DNA of 64,000 bases from Anaerorudis cellulosivorans (GTDB taxonomy: Bacteria; Bacteroidota; Bacteroidia; Bacteroidales; Dysgonomonadaceae), in contig NZ_JAPCWE010000001.1 of the NCBI RefSeq assembly GCF_025943985.1, positions 1-64,000 on the forward strand. The letters are read 5' to 3'. Shown piece by piece: positions 26,074-35,853 of this stretch. The position numbers and the translations under genes are program-made. Numbering within the stretch: position 1 is the stretch's first letter; each line of letters opens with the position of its first letter. Under the pieces are notes generated by a model, which was not told the DNA's origin, did no database searches, and was given only the letters and a program-made list of their open reading frames with translations.

Positions 26074-27147
26074 ATGTTTATTGAGCAAAAAGTCCGGCCG
26101 GGAAAAAAGGAAAACAGCAATATGCAATCGGCTTTTAATAATGATGCTGACATATTGGAAAACGAAATACGCGAACATTATCCGGATGTTTTGGAAATAC
26201 TTTTGCGTGATCATACCACGCAAAAAAACATCTTTTGGGCTACCGATAACTACCTCGAATTTGGGGAGGGATACGAATACAATTCACCGATTTTGCCGCA
26301 ACTGATTACCGGCGAACGTGGTAACATCATCATGCCGCGAGTGAAAAAGGATAAACTACTTCAACAAATACGGGTACGCAATATGGCAGAAGTTTTTACA
26401 CCTTTGTGGATTTGTAATGCTCAAATCAATTTGATCGACGATGCCTGGTTCGGACGCAAAAATGTATTTAATACCGAAATCCTTAATAAGGAGGGTTTAC
26501 ATTCCTGGAAAACCAATCCCAAAAAAATAACATTTCCCGACGATAAGACATGGAAGCAGTATGTGCGCGACACCCGTCTCGAAATAACGTGCGGTGAAGC
26601 TCCCTATATTACCAGCCGTTACGATACCACAACCGGCGAATATATTCCGGTTGAAAATCGCATAGGACTTCTCGACCGGAAACTGCGCGTCGTCAGCGAA
26701 AACACAGATACCACAGGCGAATGGCTCGAAGCGGCACAAACTGCCTATAAAAACACATACGCTTTCGAATGGCAGGGCGATAGCCTCTTACTGGCACGCG
26801 AGGCTATGCTTTATACTTTTATCGATAATTATATCCGAAAATTTCAAAGACCGCCACAACTCAGATCGATCCGTTATATTGCCTATATCATATCGTGGAA
26901 CGTTTGGCAGATGGACGGACTGAAAGGAGTTGTGCCAAACAGTTGCAGTACAAAAATTGCTACGGAAACCAACCTGTTTGGTGAAATCGAAATCAAAGAA
27001 ACACCTTGTGAAGGATGCCTCAAAGACAACATTAGACGACACAACGGCATCTATTGCCTGATTAAAGACTGGGGAGCTAAAGACCCCAAAACAAATAAAA
27101 CCGGACGTAAAATCCGATTTATCGACCTTATCGAAAAACAAACATAA
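26074..27147 (+). CDS. N6-adenine methyltransferase N-terminal-half-like subunit
   Basis: A 357-residue soluble protein, often labelled restriction endonuclease subunit M. Residues 103-112 (NMAEVFTPLW) resemble motif X of gamma-type N6-adenine methyltransferases. Residues 169-184 (LEITCGEAPYITSRYD) occupy the place of motif I (normally DPACGSG.F). The catalytic NPPY is absent and occurs instead in the next protein. A CEGCLKDN pair of cysteines lies near 312-315. Start alternatives are the ATG at 26074 or at 26122. The gene ends 6 bp before the large subunit. Function as the SAM-binding half of a split enzyme is inference. Confidence 0.7.
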   Translation: MFIEQKVRPGKKENSNMQSAFNNDADILENEIREHYPDVLEILLRDHTTQKNIFWATDNYLEFGEGYEYNSPILPQLITGERGNIIMPRVKKDKLLQQIRVRNMAEVFTPLWICNAQINLIDDAWFGRKNVFNTEILNKEGLHSWKTNPKKITFPDDKTWKQYVRDTRLEITCGEAPYITSRYDTTTGEYIPVENRIGLLDRKLRVVSENTDTTGEWLEAAQTAYKNTYAFEWQGDSLLLAREAMLYTFIDNYIRKFQRPPQLRSIRYIAYIISWNVWQMDGLKGVVPNSCSTKIATETNLFGEIEIKETPCEGCLKDNIRRHNGIYCLIKDWGAKDPKTNKTGRKIRFIDLIEKQT

Positions 27148-27153
27148 TCGAAA

Positions 27154-30100
27154 ATGAAATTCACTTCGTCACTGAAACTTAAACTCATTTACGTCTTTCG
27201 CATCAATGATCCGGAGCACAAAGGTTGCCTGAAAATCGGTGAAGCAACCTCCGACGACCAAAACATTTGGGGGCTTGAGCCCAACAGCAAAGCACTTAAT
27301 GAAGCCGCGCGCAAACGTATCAATCAATATACACAAACGGCCGGCATTCGGTACGAATTGCTTTATACCGAACTCGCCGTTTACTCAAAAAATGGGGTTA
27401 TTCATTCTTTTTCTGATGCTGAAGTGCACAATGTTCTCACCCGATCGGGCGTTCAACGAAAAACATTCGACACGCAGAACAAAGCCAACGAATGGTTTGT
27501 AACCGATCTCGAAACGGTGAAAAAAGCCATTACTGCCGTAAAAGAAGGGCGGCAATCGCTCAATACCGGCGAAATCACACACGACAGGAGCCCCATCGTT
27601 TTCCGACCGGAACAGCGTGAAGCAATCGACAAGACAAAAAAGCAATTCCGAAACAGCAACGAGATGCTTTGGTATGCCAAAATGCGTTTCGGTAAAACGC
27701 TTTCGGCATTGCAGGTAGTCAAGGAAATGAATTTTACCCGCACGCTCATTCTCACGCATCGTCCTGTGGTGGACGCGGGGTGGTTTAAAGATTTTGGTAA
27801 AATATTCTATGACCGTCCCGAATTTTCCTATGGTTCGAAAAACAACGGACATACCTTCGAAACCCTCGAACAACAATGCCAAAAAGGCGAATGCAAATAC
27901 GTTTATTTTGCATCGATGCAGGACTTACGCGGTTCCGAATTGGTGGGAGGCAATTTCGACAAAAACGATGAAGTTTTTGCCACGCCTTGGGATTTAATCA
28001 TCGTGGACGAAGCCCACGAAGGAACGCAAACCGAATTGGGTAAAGCCGTGATGCAAGAGCTTGTGAAGCCGGAAACCAAAGTATTGCGTTTGTCGGGTAC
28101 GCCGTTTAATTTGCTCGATGATTTTAAAGAAGAAGAAATTTACACATGGGACTATGTAATGGAACAGCGCGCCAAAGCCGATTGGGACAAAATACATTTT
28201 GGAGATCCCAATCCGTATGCGGAACTTCCTCGTCTCAATATATTTACCTACGATTTGGGCAAACTGCTTCCCAACTATGCCGATGAAGATCTGGCGTTCA
28301 ATTTTCACGAATTTTTTAGGGTGAATGCCGACGGCCAATTTATTCACGAAAAAGATGTTTATTCATTTCTCAATCTGATTTCGAAAAAGGACGAAGAAAG
28401 CAATTATCCCTATTCTACCGACGAATATCGGGACAACTTCCGCCATTCGCTCTGGATGGTGCCGGGTGTCAAGGAAGCACGGGCACTCAGTGCCATGTTG
28501 AAAAAACACCCTGTTTTTTCGCAATTCACGATCGTGAACGTAGCGGGCGAAGGCGACGAGGAAGAAGCCAACGAAGATGCCCTCAAAAAAGTGCAAAATG
28601 CTATTGGAGATCATCCGGAACAAACCTATACTATCACCCTTTCGTGCGGAAGACTTACCACCGGGGTTTCTGTTCCGGAGTGGACTGCCGTGTTTATGCT
28701 TGCCGGTTCCTACAACACTTCGGCTACTTCCTATATGCAAACCATTTTCCGTGTGCAAACACCTGCCAAGATCAACGGACGCATAAAAGAAGAATGTTTT
28801 GTATTTGACTTTGCACCCGACCGCACCCTCAAAGTGATTGCCGAAACGGCAAAAATATCCGCAAAAGCCGGAAAAACCACCATGTCCGATCGCGAAACGA
28901 TGGGCGAATTTCTCAATTTCTGTCCCATCATTGCCATCGAAGGTTCGCGTATGAAAACCTACAACGTAAACGGAATGCTCGAACAGCTGAAAAAAGTGTA
29001 TGTGGAACGGGTAGTCCGCAACGGATTCGAGGATGGTTATCTCTACAACAACGATCAGCTGATGCAACTGGAGGAGGTGGAACTGAAAGATTTCGACGGA
29101 CTCAAAAAAATCATCGGCAGCACCAAAGCAATGCCCAAAAGCGGTGATATCGACCTGAACAAGCAGGGTTTCACCAACGAAGAATATGAGCAGCTGGAGA
29201 ATATCGAACAGAAGAAACGTAAACGGGAAGAACTTACCGAAGAAGAAAAACGATTGCTTGCCGAAAAAGTGGAAAGAAAGAAAAACCGCGATACGGCCGT
29301 TTCCATTCTTCGTGGCATCTCCATCCGTATGCCGCTGCTGATTTACGGAGCAGATGTGAACAACGAAGACGTAGAACTCACCATCGACAATTTCACGCAT
29401 CTCATCGACGATCAATCGTGGGAAGAATTTATGCCGAGAGGGGTTACCAAAGAAGTATTCGAAAAATTCAAGAAATACTACGAACCCGATGTGTTTCGCG
29501 CCGCCGGCAAACGCATCAGGGCAATGGCTCGTGCTGCCGACAAGGTGAGCGTGGAAGAGCGCATCGGGCGTATTACTACCATTTTCAATACGTTTCGCAA
29601 CCCCGACAAGGAAACCGTACTTACGCCATGGCGCGTGGTGAATATGCACTTGGGCGACTGCGTCGGCGGTTATGTGTTCTACGACGAAGCATTCGAACAT
29701 CCGCTCGAAGAACCTCGATTTGTCGATCAGGGCGAAGTGACGAAAGAGGTGTTTGCTCCCGATGCACGCATTCTCGAAATCAACTCCAAGTCGGGGCTTT
29801 ATCCGCTTTATATGACCTACGGCATCTACCGATCGCGGCTCAAAGCAGCATATCCCGACGGCGACGGCACGCCCGAACAGCAAATGGCAGTGTGGGATCA
29901 AGTAGTTGCTGAAAATATTTTTGTCATCTGCAAAACACCGATGGCCAAAAGCATTACCAAACGCACCCTGGTCGGATTCCGCAAGGCCAAAGTCAATACC
30001 CGCTACTTTGAAGATCTTATCAATCAAATCACGAACAAATCTGCTACCTTTGTAGAAAAGGTGAAGCAAGGAAAAACCTATTGGAAATCAAATAACGACG

Positions 30101-31110
30101 ACAATATGAAATTTAACGCAATCGTAGGAAATCCACCGTATCAAGTGATGGATGGAGGTACAGACAGAGGCGCAATACCAGTTTATCAACACTTTGTAAG
30201 CATAAGTAAAAAATTACTTCCAGATTATATTTCAATGATTATGCCAGCTAGGTGGTACGCTGGCGGGAGAGGATTGGATGCCTTTAGAGAAGATTTATTA
30301 AAGGACAAAAGAATGGTTTTACTTGTTGATTATGAAACAAGCAAATCATTATTTCCTACAGTAGATATTGCTGGAGGTCTTTGTTACTTCCTATGGTCTA
30401 AAAAACATAATGGTTTATGTTCAGTAATTAATACTAATGTTCAAACAGAAGTAAAAATGGATCGCAATTTGAACGAATTTAATGTTTTTATTCGTTCTAA
30501 TGCTGCTATACCGATATTAAAAAAAGTCATATCTAATTCTGATTCTTTTTTAAACGAAATGGTATTTCCCATAAATCCATTCGGATTTAGAACTTACTTC
30601 AGAGGTAGAGAACAAAAAAAAGAAGGTGATATAAAAATTTTGACAAGTGCTGGATGGAGATATATTAGACGTGAGGAAATACGAAAAAACAAAGATTTAA
30701 TTGACAAATATAAAATTTTAGTAGGACGTTTTGTGCCAAACAATGGTGAACTAAACGTCAAACCCGGTGAAGGTTATAGAGTTATAACTTCTCCTCAAAT
30801 TCTTAATCCGAATGAAATCAATACAGAAACATACATTGATGTAGCTATATTAAACACTAAAGAAGAGGCTCTAAACTACTCATCATATTTGAATACAAAA
30901 TTTGCAAGATTTTTGCTTAGACAATCCATAAGTTCTGTAAATGTTACTAAAGAATGCTTTTCATTCATTCCTCTTCAGGACTTTACATCGGCTTCGGATA
31001 TCGATTGGAGCCGTCCGATAGCCGACATTGACCGCCAGCTATATGTCAAATACGGCCTGACGGACGAAGAAATTGCCTTTATCGAAAGTATGATCAAACC
31101 GATGGAATAA
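27154..31110 (+). CDS. GIY-YIG-like/SF2 helicase/N6-methylase fusion (restriction-type protein)
   Basis: A 1318-residue fusion. Residues about 8-118 look like a GIY-YIG nuclease domain: LIYVFRIND, CLKIGEATS, ARKRINQY, then EVHNVLTRSG and NEWF. An SF2 helicase core follows: MRFGKT (177-182, Walker A), THRPV, DEAH (285-288), SGTPF (314-318). Charged helical linker residues about 680-720. The methylase catalytic motif GNPPYQ is at 992-997, then a target-recognition-like region to about 1270. Motif I is not obvious in this protein and may be supplied by the 357-aa partner. Probable restriction-modification or defence enzyme. DNA after about 30100 is clearly more A/T-rich until 30960. Confidence 0.75.
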   Translation: MKFTSSLKLKLIYVFRINDPEHKGCLKIGEATSDDQNIWGLEPNSKALNEAARKRINQYTQTAGIRYELLYTELAVYSKNGVIHSFSDAEVHNVLTRSGVQRKTFDTQNKANEWFVTDLETVKKAITAVKEGRQSLNTGEITHDRSPIVFRPEQREAIDKTKKQFRNSNEMLWYAKMRFGKTLSALQVVKEMNFTRTLILTHRPVVDAGWFKDFGKIFYDRPEFSYGSKNNGHTFETLEQQCQKGECKYVYFASMQDLRGSELVGGNFDKNDEVFATPWDLIIVDEAHEGTQTELGKAVMQELVKPETKVLRLSGTPFNLLDDFKEEEIYTWDYVMEQRAKADWDKIHFGDPNPYAELPRLNIFTYDLGKLLPNYADEDLAFNFHEFFRVNADGQFIHEKDVYSFLNLISKKDEESNYPYSTDEYRDNFRHSLWMVPGVKEARALSAMLKKHPVFSQFTIVNVAGEGDEEEANEDALKKVQNAIGDHPEQTYTITLSCGRLTTGVSVPEWTAVFMLAGSYNTSATSYMQTIFRVQTPAKINGRIKEECFVFDFAPDRTLKVIAETAKISAKAGKTTMSDRETMGEFLNFCPIIAIEGSRMKTYNVNGMLEQLKKVYVERVVRNGFEDGYLYNNDQLMQLEEVELKDFDGLKKIIGSTKAMPKSGDIDLNKQGFTNEEYEQLENIEQKKRKREELTEEEKRLLAEKVERKKNRDTAVSILRGISIRMPLLIYGADVNNEDVELTIDNFTHLIDDQSWEEFMPRGVTKEVFEKFKKYYEPDVFRAAGKRIRAMARAADKVSVEERIGRITTIFNTFRNPDKETVLTPWRVVNMHLGDCVGGYVFYDEAFEHPLEEPRFVDQGEVTKEVFAPDARILEINSKSGLYPLYMTYGIYRSRLKAAYPDGDGTPEQQMAVWDQVVAENIFVICKTPMAKSITKRTLVGFRKAKVNTRYFEDLINQITNKSATFVEKVKQGKTYWKSNNDDNMKFNAIVGNPPYQVMDGGTDRGAIPVYQHFVSISKKLLPDYISMIMPARWYAGGRGLDAFREDLLKDKRMVLLVDYETSKSLFPTVDIAGGLCYFLWSKKHNGLCSVINTNVQTEVKMDRNLNEFNVFIRSNAAIPILKKVISNSDSFLNEMVFPINPFGFRTYFRGREQKKEGDIKILTSAGWRYIRREEIRKNKDLIDKYKILVGRFVPNNGELNVKPGEGYRVITSPQILNPNEINTETYIDVAILNTKEEALNYSSYLNTKFARFLLRQSISSVNVTKECFSFIPLQDFTSASDIDWSRPIADIDRQLYVKYGLTDEEIAFIESMIKPME

Positions 31111-31203
31111 ACAAATTGAACATCGTTGCGAAATAGAAATTTTTTCGAAGAAATTGAGAACAGCATGATTTGTGCTTTGAGCTAAAGAAAAGGGATTTGA
31201 GGA

Positions 31204-31929
31204 TCAGTCGCCAGATTTAAGTTTACCCACACCGCTTTTGCTGATGTTTTTATTTTTCGGGTTACCGTAGTATATTGCATTTCCAACGCCACTCAAATCT
31301 ACCTCCATCGATTCGCTGCAGTAGAAACTGATATTGCCCACGCCGCTCAAATTTATCTTGGCGTGTTGTGCAATGAGTTTTTCTGTGTTAATGTTTCCTA
31401 CGCCATCGGATGAAACGCTGAGGATATTGGTTTTTCCTCCAAGTTCAATATTCCCCACTCTCTTCGAATAAATGATTATATGCTCGCAATTGAGGTCTAG
31501 GGCTTTCAGATTGCCAACACCGTCAAAAACAATTTCGAGTTTGGGTGAATTAAACGTCGTTTCGAACGATAAATTGCCTACCCCTTCCATCTCAATCAAA
31601 TTCAGCACGGGAGACGAAATAAAGATATCCGGTTTCTTATTTTTCCATTTGGTATTTTTAAATGCATTTTCAGGCATTTCGATAATGAGTTTTCCGTTTT
31701 TCACACCCACATTCAACTGATCCATCAGTTCTTTGTTTCCCTCAGCCCGTACGCTTGTTGAAGAGCCTTGAACAAAGTGAATATTTGCTACCGAATGAGA
31801 TTCGACAGCCTCGAAGGCCGGCACATCAAAGTTTCTCGACGTGATGCGCTGCTGCGCTTTAAGAGAACAACTTGTTGCGATAATGCAAATTCCGATGAGG
31901 AAAATGAGCATCAAACTTTTTTTCTTCAT
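31204..31929 (-). CDS. DUF2807 (GIN-domain) lipoprotein
   Basis: A 241-residue protein with a lipoprotein signal (IATSCS, Cys21). The domain is DUF2807, a right-handed beta-helix-like repeat with GVGN at nearly every turn (GVGNLSFE, GVGNLKAL, VGNIELGG, GVGNINTE, GVGNISFY, GVGNAIYY). Family members are called putative autotransporter adhesin head domains, though the function is unproven. Last gene of the export operon, 67 bp after tolC. It is convergent with the restriction-type gene. The link to export is positional. Confidence 0.8.
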   Translation of the reverse strand: MKKKSLMLIFLIGICIIATSCSLKAQQRITSRNFDVPAFEAVESHSVANIHFVQGSSTSVRAEGNKELMDQLNVGVKNGKLIIEMPENAFKNTKWKNKKPDIFISSPVLNLIEMEGVGNLSFETTFNSPKLEIVFDGVGNLKALDLNCEHIIIYSKRVGNIELGGKTNILSVSSDGVGNINTEKLIAQHAKINLSGVGNISFYCSESMEVDLSGVGNAIYYGNPKNKNISKSGVGKLKSGD

Positions 31930-31996
31930 AGTTTCGAATACTTTTTTTGAATACGTAATAATTAGACGTTTCCGATTCGAAATCGGTTACATAAAA

Positions 31997-33298
31997 TCAA
32001 TCTTTTAACAATTCCAACATTCGTAAGCGGAAAGCGTATTCATATTTGGCTTGGGCCTTTTCGCTCAACACTTGAGTGAGATTGTTTTTCGCCTGAAACA
32101 GTTCGTAAGAATTGGCTCGTCCCGATTCAAACTTCTGTTCGGCAAACCGATAGGCTTCCCTGCCGGCAATTTCCGATTTGTTGGCAGCTTCCCAACGGCT
32201 CTTGGCTCCCAAAGCATTGTAGTAGGCCTGTTCGATACGTTTGCGCAAATCGAGTTTGGTTTTGTCCATTTCCAGACGGTTGTTCTCTACCGCAATTTGG
32301 GCATTTTGAATGCTGTTGCGCACCTGAAAACGGTTAAATATCGGTATTCGCAGGTTGAAGCCGATGGAATTACTCATGTTGTTTCGCAATTGCGAACGAA
32401 ACGAATCGTTTGTGCGGTTACTCATGTGGTAATAACCGGTACCCATGTTTGCTCCAAACGAGAGCGTGGGAAACAATTGGGCTTTCGACATCAATACTTC
32501 TTTTTGTGCACTTTCCAATCGGAAATTGGCACCACTGATTTCGGGCCGATTGAGGAGGGCACTCTCATAGACGACTTCGGCAGGCAGCAACAGGCTCTCG
32601 CCGATTTGTTGCTCAACCGGAGGTGCAATAACATCCAAATCGGAAACATTTTCGATTTCCATGATTTGCGCCAAATCGAGCAAGGCTAACTTCAGGTTGC
32701 TTTCGGCCTGTACGCAGTTGAGCTCTTCTTTTGCTTTCTGTGCTTCGAGTTCGTAAATTTCGCCTTCGGCCATTTTGCCGTTTTTTATCAATTCGCTTCG
32801 CTGAGCGATATTGGCATTGGTAAGTTCGATCTGATCTTCCGAAATCTGCAACAGTTCCTTATTAAGCAAAACTTGAAGGAAGGCGGTGGAAACACTGATG
32901 ACAATATCGTCACGAATTTTATCCAAATCGGCTTGCGATGCGTTCACATCGGATCTTCGAGCGTCGATGTTGTGCTTCATGCGCAGCCCGTCGAAGAGCG
33001 TAATGTCACTTCCGACGCTGAAAGAGGTTTGCGACGAATTGGTATTTTGATAGGTGTTGTCTAATCCGATAGAACGCCCATACACAAAGTTTTGGCCTGC
33101 CGAAGCATTCAGGTTAGGTAAAAGATCAGCACGCGCCTGATTGTAAGCGATTTCGCGGTTTTGCTTGTTTAATTCCTGTTGCTTGACGTTGCGATTGTTT
33201 TCCAATGCAATGGCGATACATTGTTCGAGTGTGAGTTGCTGCTGCGCCAAAACAACACTTGCAAGGCAAAACGAGAGAAGGAGAAATGAATATTTCAT
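31997..33298 (-). CDS. TolC-family outer-membrane efflux protein
   Basis: A 433-residue TolC/OMF protein with a signal peptide (to about residue 19, SVVLAQ). Two long helical repeats characteristic of the family are present (LTLEQCIAIALENNRNVKQQEL near the start; PTLSFGANMGTGYYH as the beta-barrel strand). It forms the trimeric outer-membrane channel of the export system encoded by the upstream genes. 63 bp gap from the HlyD gene. Confidence 0.9.
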   Translation of the reverse strand: MKYSFLLLSFCLASVVLAQQQLTLEQCIAIALENNRNVKQQELNKQNREIAYNQARADLLPNLNASAGQNFVYGRSIGLDNTYQNTNSSQTSFSVGSDITLFDGLRMKHNIDARRSDVNASQADLDKIRDDIVISVSTAFLQVLLNKELLQISEDQIELTNANIAQRSELIKNGKMAEGEIYELEAQKAKEELNCVQAESNLKLALLDLAQIMEIENVSDLDVIAPPVEQQIGESLLLPAEVVYESALLNRPEISGANFRLESAQKEVLMSKAQLFPTLSFGANMGTGYYHMSNRTNDSFRSQLRNNMSNSIGFNLRIPIFNRFQVRNSIQNAQIAVENNRLEMDKTKLDLRKRIEQAYYNALGAKSRWEAANKSEIAGREAYRFAEQKFESGRANSYELFQAKNNLTQVLSEKAQAKYEYAFRLRMLELLKD

Positions 33299-33361
33299 GT
33301 GGAGATTTTTAATCGATTGTGACTTGTTGTTTATCTTAACAGGTAACGTTTTGACTTGTAA

Positions 33362-34471
33362 TTACGACTTTTTCTTTTTGTCGATAACTTCTGTTCCCCG
33401 AATTTTATCGTTCAGTTGCAATCCGTTCTGCACCTCGATATGAATTCCGTCAGAAAGGCCGATTTTGACGAGTTTGCGTTCGAAAGTCTGTGGCTTTTCG
33501 CTCTTCACAAGGTAAACGAAAGCCGAATCCCCATTAAATTCCAGCGAACTTTCTGGTATCATCAGCACATTGTTCCTTTTGTCGAGAATGATGTCGGCGT
33601 TGGCGCTGTATCCGGCGCGAATGAAGACATCCGTCGGTAATTTCATTGCAGCTTTCATCTCAAACAAAATAGCTCCGCTTTCTTCTATTCCTTTCGGGGA
33701 AACATATTCCAACGTCGCAGGTATTTCGCGATTTTGAATGGCTCCGATGGTAATTTCCATGGGCATGCCTTCGTGTAATTTGCCGACTTCGGTTTCGTCA
33801 ATCTTTCCGACAAAGAGCATATCGTTCAGGTTGGCAACCGAAGCCACCGTTGTGCCATCGTTGAAATTGTTGGATTGGATGACGGAATTGCCCACCTTGA
33901 CCGGGATATCGAGAATGGTTCCCGAAACGGTGGAACGAACAAGGGTATTGCTGTATTTGGCGGAACTTGCAGTAATTCCCGTACGGACAAGACTCAAATT
34001 ATCGGATGCGGCACGCAGTTCTTCCTGGTCGTTTTTGTATTGAAGCGCCACTTTTTCGAATTCTTCCTTCGAGATCACTTTGTTTTCGTATAACTTGCTG
34101 TCGCGTTCGTAATTGCGGCGACTTTGATCCAAGGCAATCTCGGCGCGTGACAGGCGCGATTCGGCACTGCTCAGATTCACCATATCGGGAACAACCTGTA
34201 TCTTGGCGATGATGTCGCCTGCCTGAACTGTTTCCCCGGCTTGCTTATATACTTCGGAAATGATTCCCGACATTTGCGGTTTGATAAGAATTTCGTTGCG
34301 AGGTTCCACTTTTCCTGTGGCTACCGTACGTTTCACGATATCTCCCTTCGTTACCGTTTCGATATGGTAAACAACCTCTTTGGGACGCGATTTTTGCCAT
34401 AGAAACACGAAGGTGAGTATTACCAAAAGTCCCACCAGGGATAACCCTGCTATTTTCAATACTTTTTTCAT
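33362..34471 (-). CDS. HlyD/MacA-type periplasmic adaptor protein
   Basis: A 369-residue membrane-fusion protein with an N-terminal anchor (about 7-25). The biotinyl-lipoyl-like halves are GKVEPRNEILIKPQMSGIIS and VRSTVSGTILDIPVKVG, separated by a coiled-coil hairpin (about 98-165), then a beta-barrel domain. It connects the MacB-type permease to TolC across the periplasm. The substrate is unknown. Confidence 0.9.
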   Translation of the reverse strand: MKKVLKIAGLSLVGLLVILTFVFLWQKSRPKEVVYHIETVTKGDIVKRTVATGKVEPRNEILIKPQMSGIISEVYKQAGETVQAGDIIAKIQVVPDMVNLSSAESRLSRAEIALDQSRRNYERDSKLYENKVISKEEFEKVALQYKNDQEELRAASDNLSLVRTGITASSAKYSNTLVRSTVSGTILDIPVKVGNSVIQSNNFNDGTTVASVANLNDMLFVGKIDETEVGKLHEGMPMEITIGAIQNREIPATLEYVSPKGIEESGAILFEMKAAMKLPTDVFIRAGYSANADIILDKRNNVLMIPESSLEFNGDSAFVYLVKSEKPQTFERKLVKIGLSDGIHIEVQNGLQLNDKIRGTEVIDKKKKS

Positions 34472-34519
34472 CTGTATCTTGTTTAGTTTGTTATTTTTCT
34501 TGTCATTTTTAAACGCTGA

Positions 34520-35836
34520 TTATTCTTCCCTGATCGCTTCGATGGGCTTGATCATCATGGCTCGTTGTGCAGGAATCATGCCCGCAAGTGTACCGATCAC
34601 AATCAAAATCATCAACGAACCCACAGCCATCCCGAAAGATATTTGAGGATCTTTGAAAAACTGATCGCCCTGACTCAGCACGATGCCCGTGGCGGCAAGA
34701 ATCCCTACCCCAACCACTATGCCGAGTATGCCGGCAACCACGGTGAGCACAATACTTTCGCTCATGATTTGTCCGATGATGGCGCGCGGCGTCGCACCCA
34801 ATGCACGTCGTATGCCAATCTCGCGGGTGCGTTCGCGAACAGTCACCAACATAATGTTGCTGACGCCGATAGCACCGGCAAACAGGGTTCCCAACCCCAC
34901 GATCCAAATGAGCGAAGCAATGCCGATGCCCAAATAATTGAACATGTTGAACTGCTCTTCGATGTTCATGCCGCCAACAGCTTCCTTGTCGTCGGGCGAA
35001 ATTTGATGTTGCTGCTTTAAAATATCGGTAATTTGATCCTGTACGATTTTAACAGGCGTTCCGTGATTGGCTGTGGCTGCAACAAAGTGAATGATGTTTC
35101 CCTGATTAAACGCTTGTTGCATTGTACTGAACGGAAGTACTACTGTTTCGGCTGTTTGTCCGCCGATGCTGACCCCCGATGTACTGCGAGCCACCCCGAT
35201 TACCTGAAAATAGATGCCGTTAACGCGAATTTGTTTGCCTACGGGATCTTCTCCCGGTTGAAAAAGAACTTCGTAAATTCGTTCGCCGATTACACAGACT
35301 TTCCGCTTTTCGGCAATATCGATAGTATTCACATAGCGACCGTAAATCATGTTGCTCTTTTCAATCAAATCGTACTCGGGATAACAACCCTTTACCAGAT
35401 AAGCACCGTTTCTTTCGCCTCTCACCACATTTTTTTCGCTTCCGCCACCTCCGCTGAAAAGCACGGGCGAAATATACTGCAGCTCCTTTACCCGCTGCCG
35501 AATGATGGGAATATCGCTGTTTGTCATATTCCAATAGCGTCCTTTACGAAATCCCTGATAGGGTTCCGTTGTGGGATTCGTCCAAAAAAAGCAGGAATTG
35601 GTGGCAAATCCTTCAATCTGCGACGATATCCCCTTGTCGAGTGCATTGCCTGCACCCACCATAGCAACGAGCATGAACATTCCCCAAAACACGCCAAAGG
35701 CTGTGAGCGTACTTCGCGATTTGTTGTGGGTAATGGTGATCCAAATTTCCTGCCAATGATCCAAATCGAAGATTTTCCCGATATCTTTGAACAGGCCGAA
35801 AAGGGAATCGCTATGGTTATTTTTTGATGATTTCAT
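34520..35836 (-). CDS. MacB-like ABC transporter permease (second copy)
   Basis: A 438-residue FtsX/MacB permease. It has an N-terminal membrane helix after an amphipathic start (LTAFGVFWGMFMLVAMVGAGNAL), the large periplasmic MacB domain (about 75-285) and three C-terminal helices containing VRERTREIGIRRALGA. It is paralogous to the neighbouring permease (17 bp upstream), and the two probably form a heterodimer with one ATPase. It has a longer N-terminus than the other copy. Confidence 0.88.
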   Translation of the reverse strand: MKSSKNNHSDSLFGLFKDIGKIFDLDHWQEIWITITHNKSRSTLTAFGVFWGMFMLVAMVGAGNALDKGISSQIEGFATNSCFFWTNPTTEPYQGFRKGRYWNMTNSDIPIIRQRVKELQYISPVLFSGGGGSEKNVVRGERNGAYLVKGCYPEYDLIEKSNMIYGRYVNTIDIAEKRKVCVIGERIYEVLFQPGEDPVGKQIRVNGIYFQVIGVARSTSGVSIGGQTAETVVLPFSTMQQAFNQGNIIHFVAATANHGTPVKIVQDQITDILKQQHQISPDDKEAVGGMNIEEQFNMFNYLGIGIASLIWIVGLGTLFAGAIGVSNIMLVTVRERTREIGIRRALGATPRAIIGQIMSESIVLTVVAGILGIVVGVGILAATGIVLSQGDQFFKDPQISFGMAVGSLMILIVIGTLAGMIPAQRAMMIKPIEAIREE

Positions 35837-35853
35837 TGTTATGTCGTATTTGC

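Noticed and set aside
28363-30069. A 568-codon open frame on the minus strand
   Set aside because: It lies wholly inside the helicase-methylase gene, is rich in Phe and His without recognisable domains, and arises from codon bias of the opposite strand.
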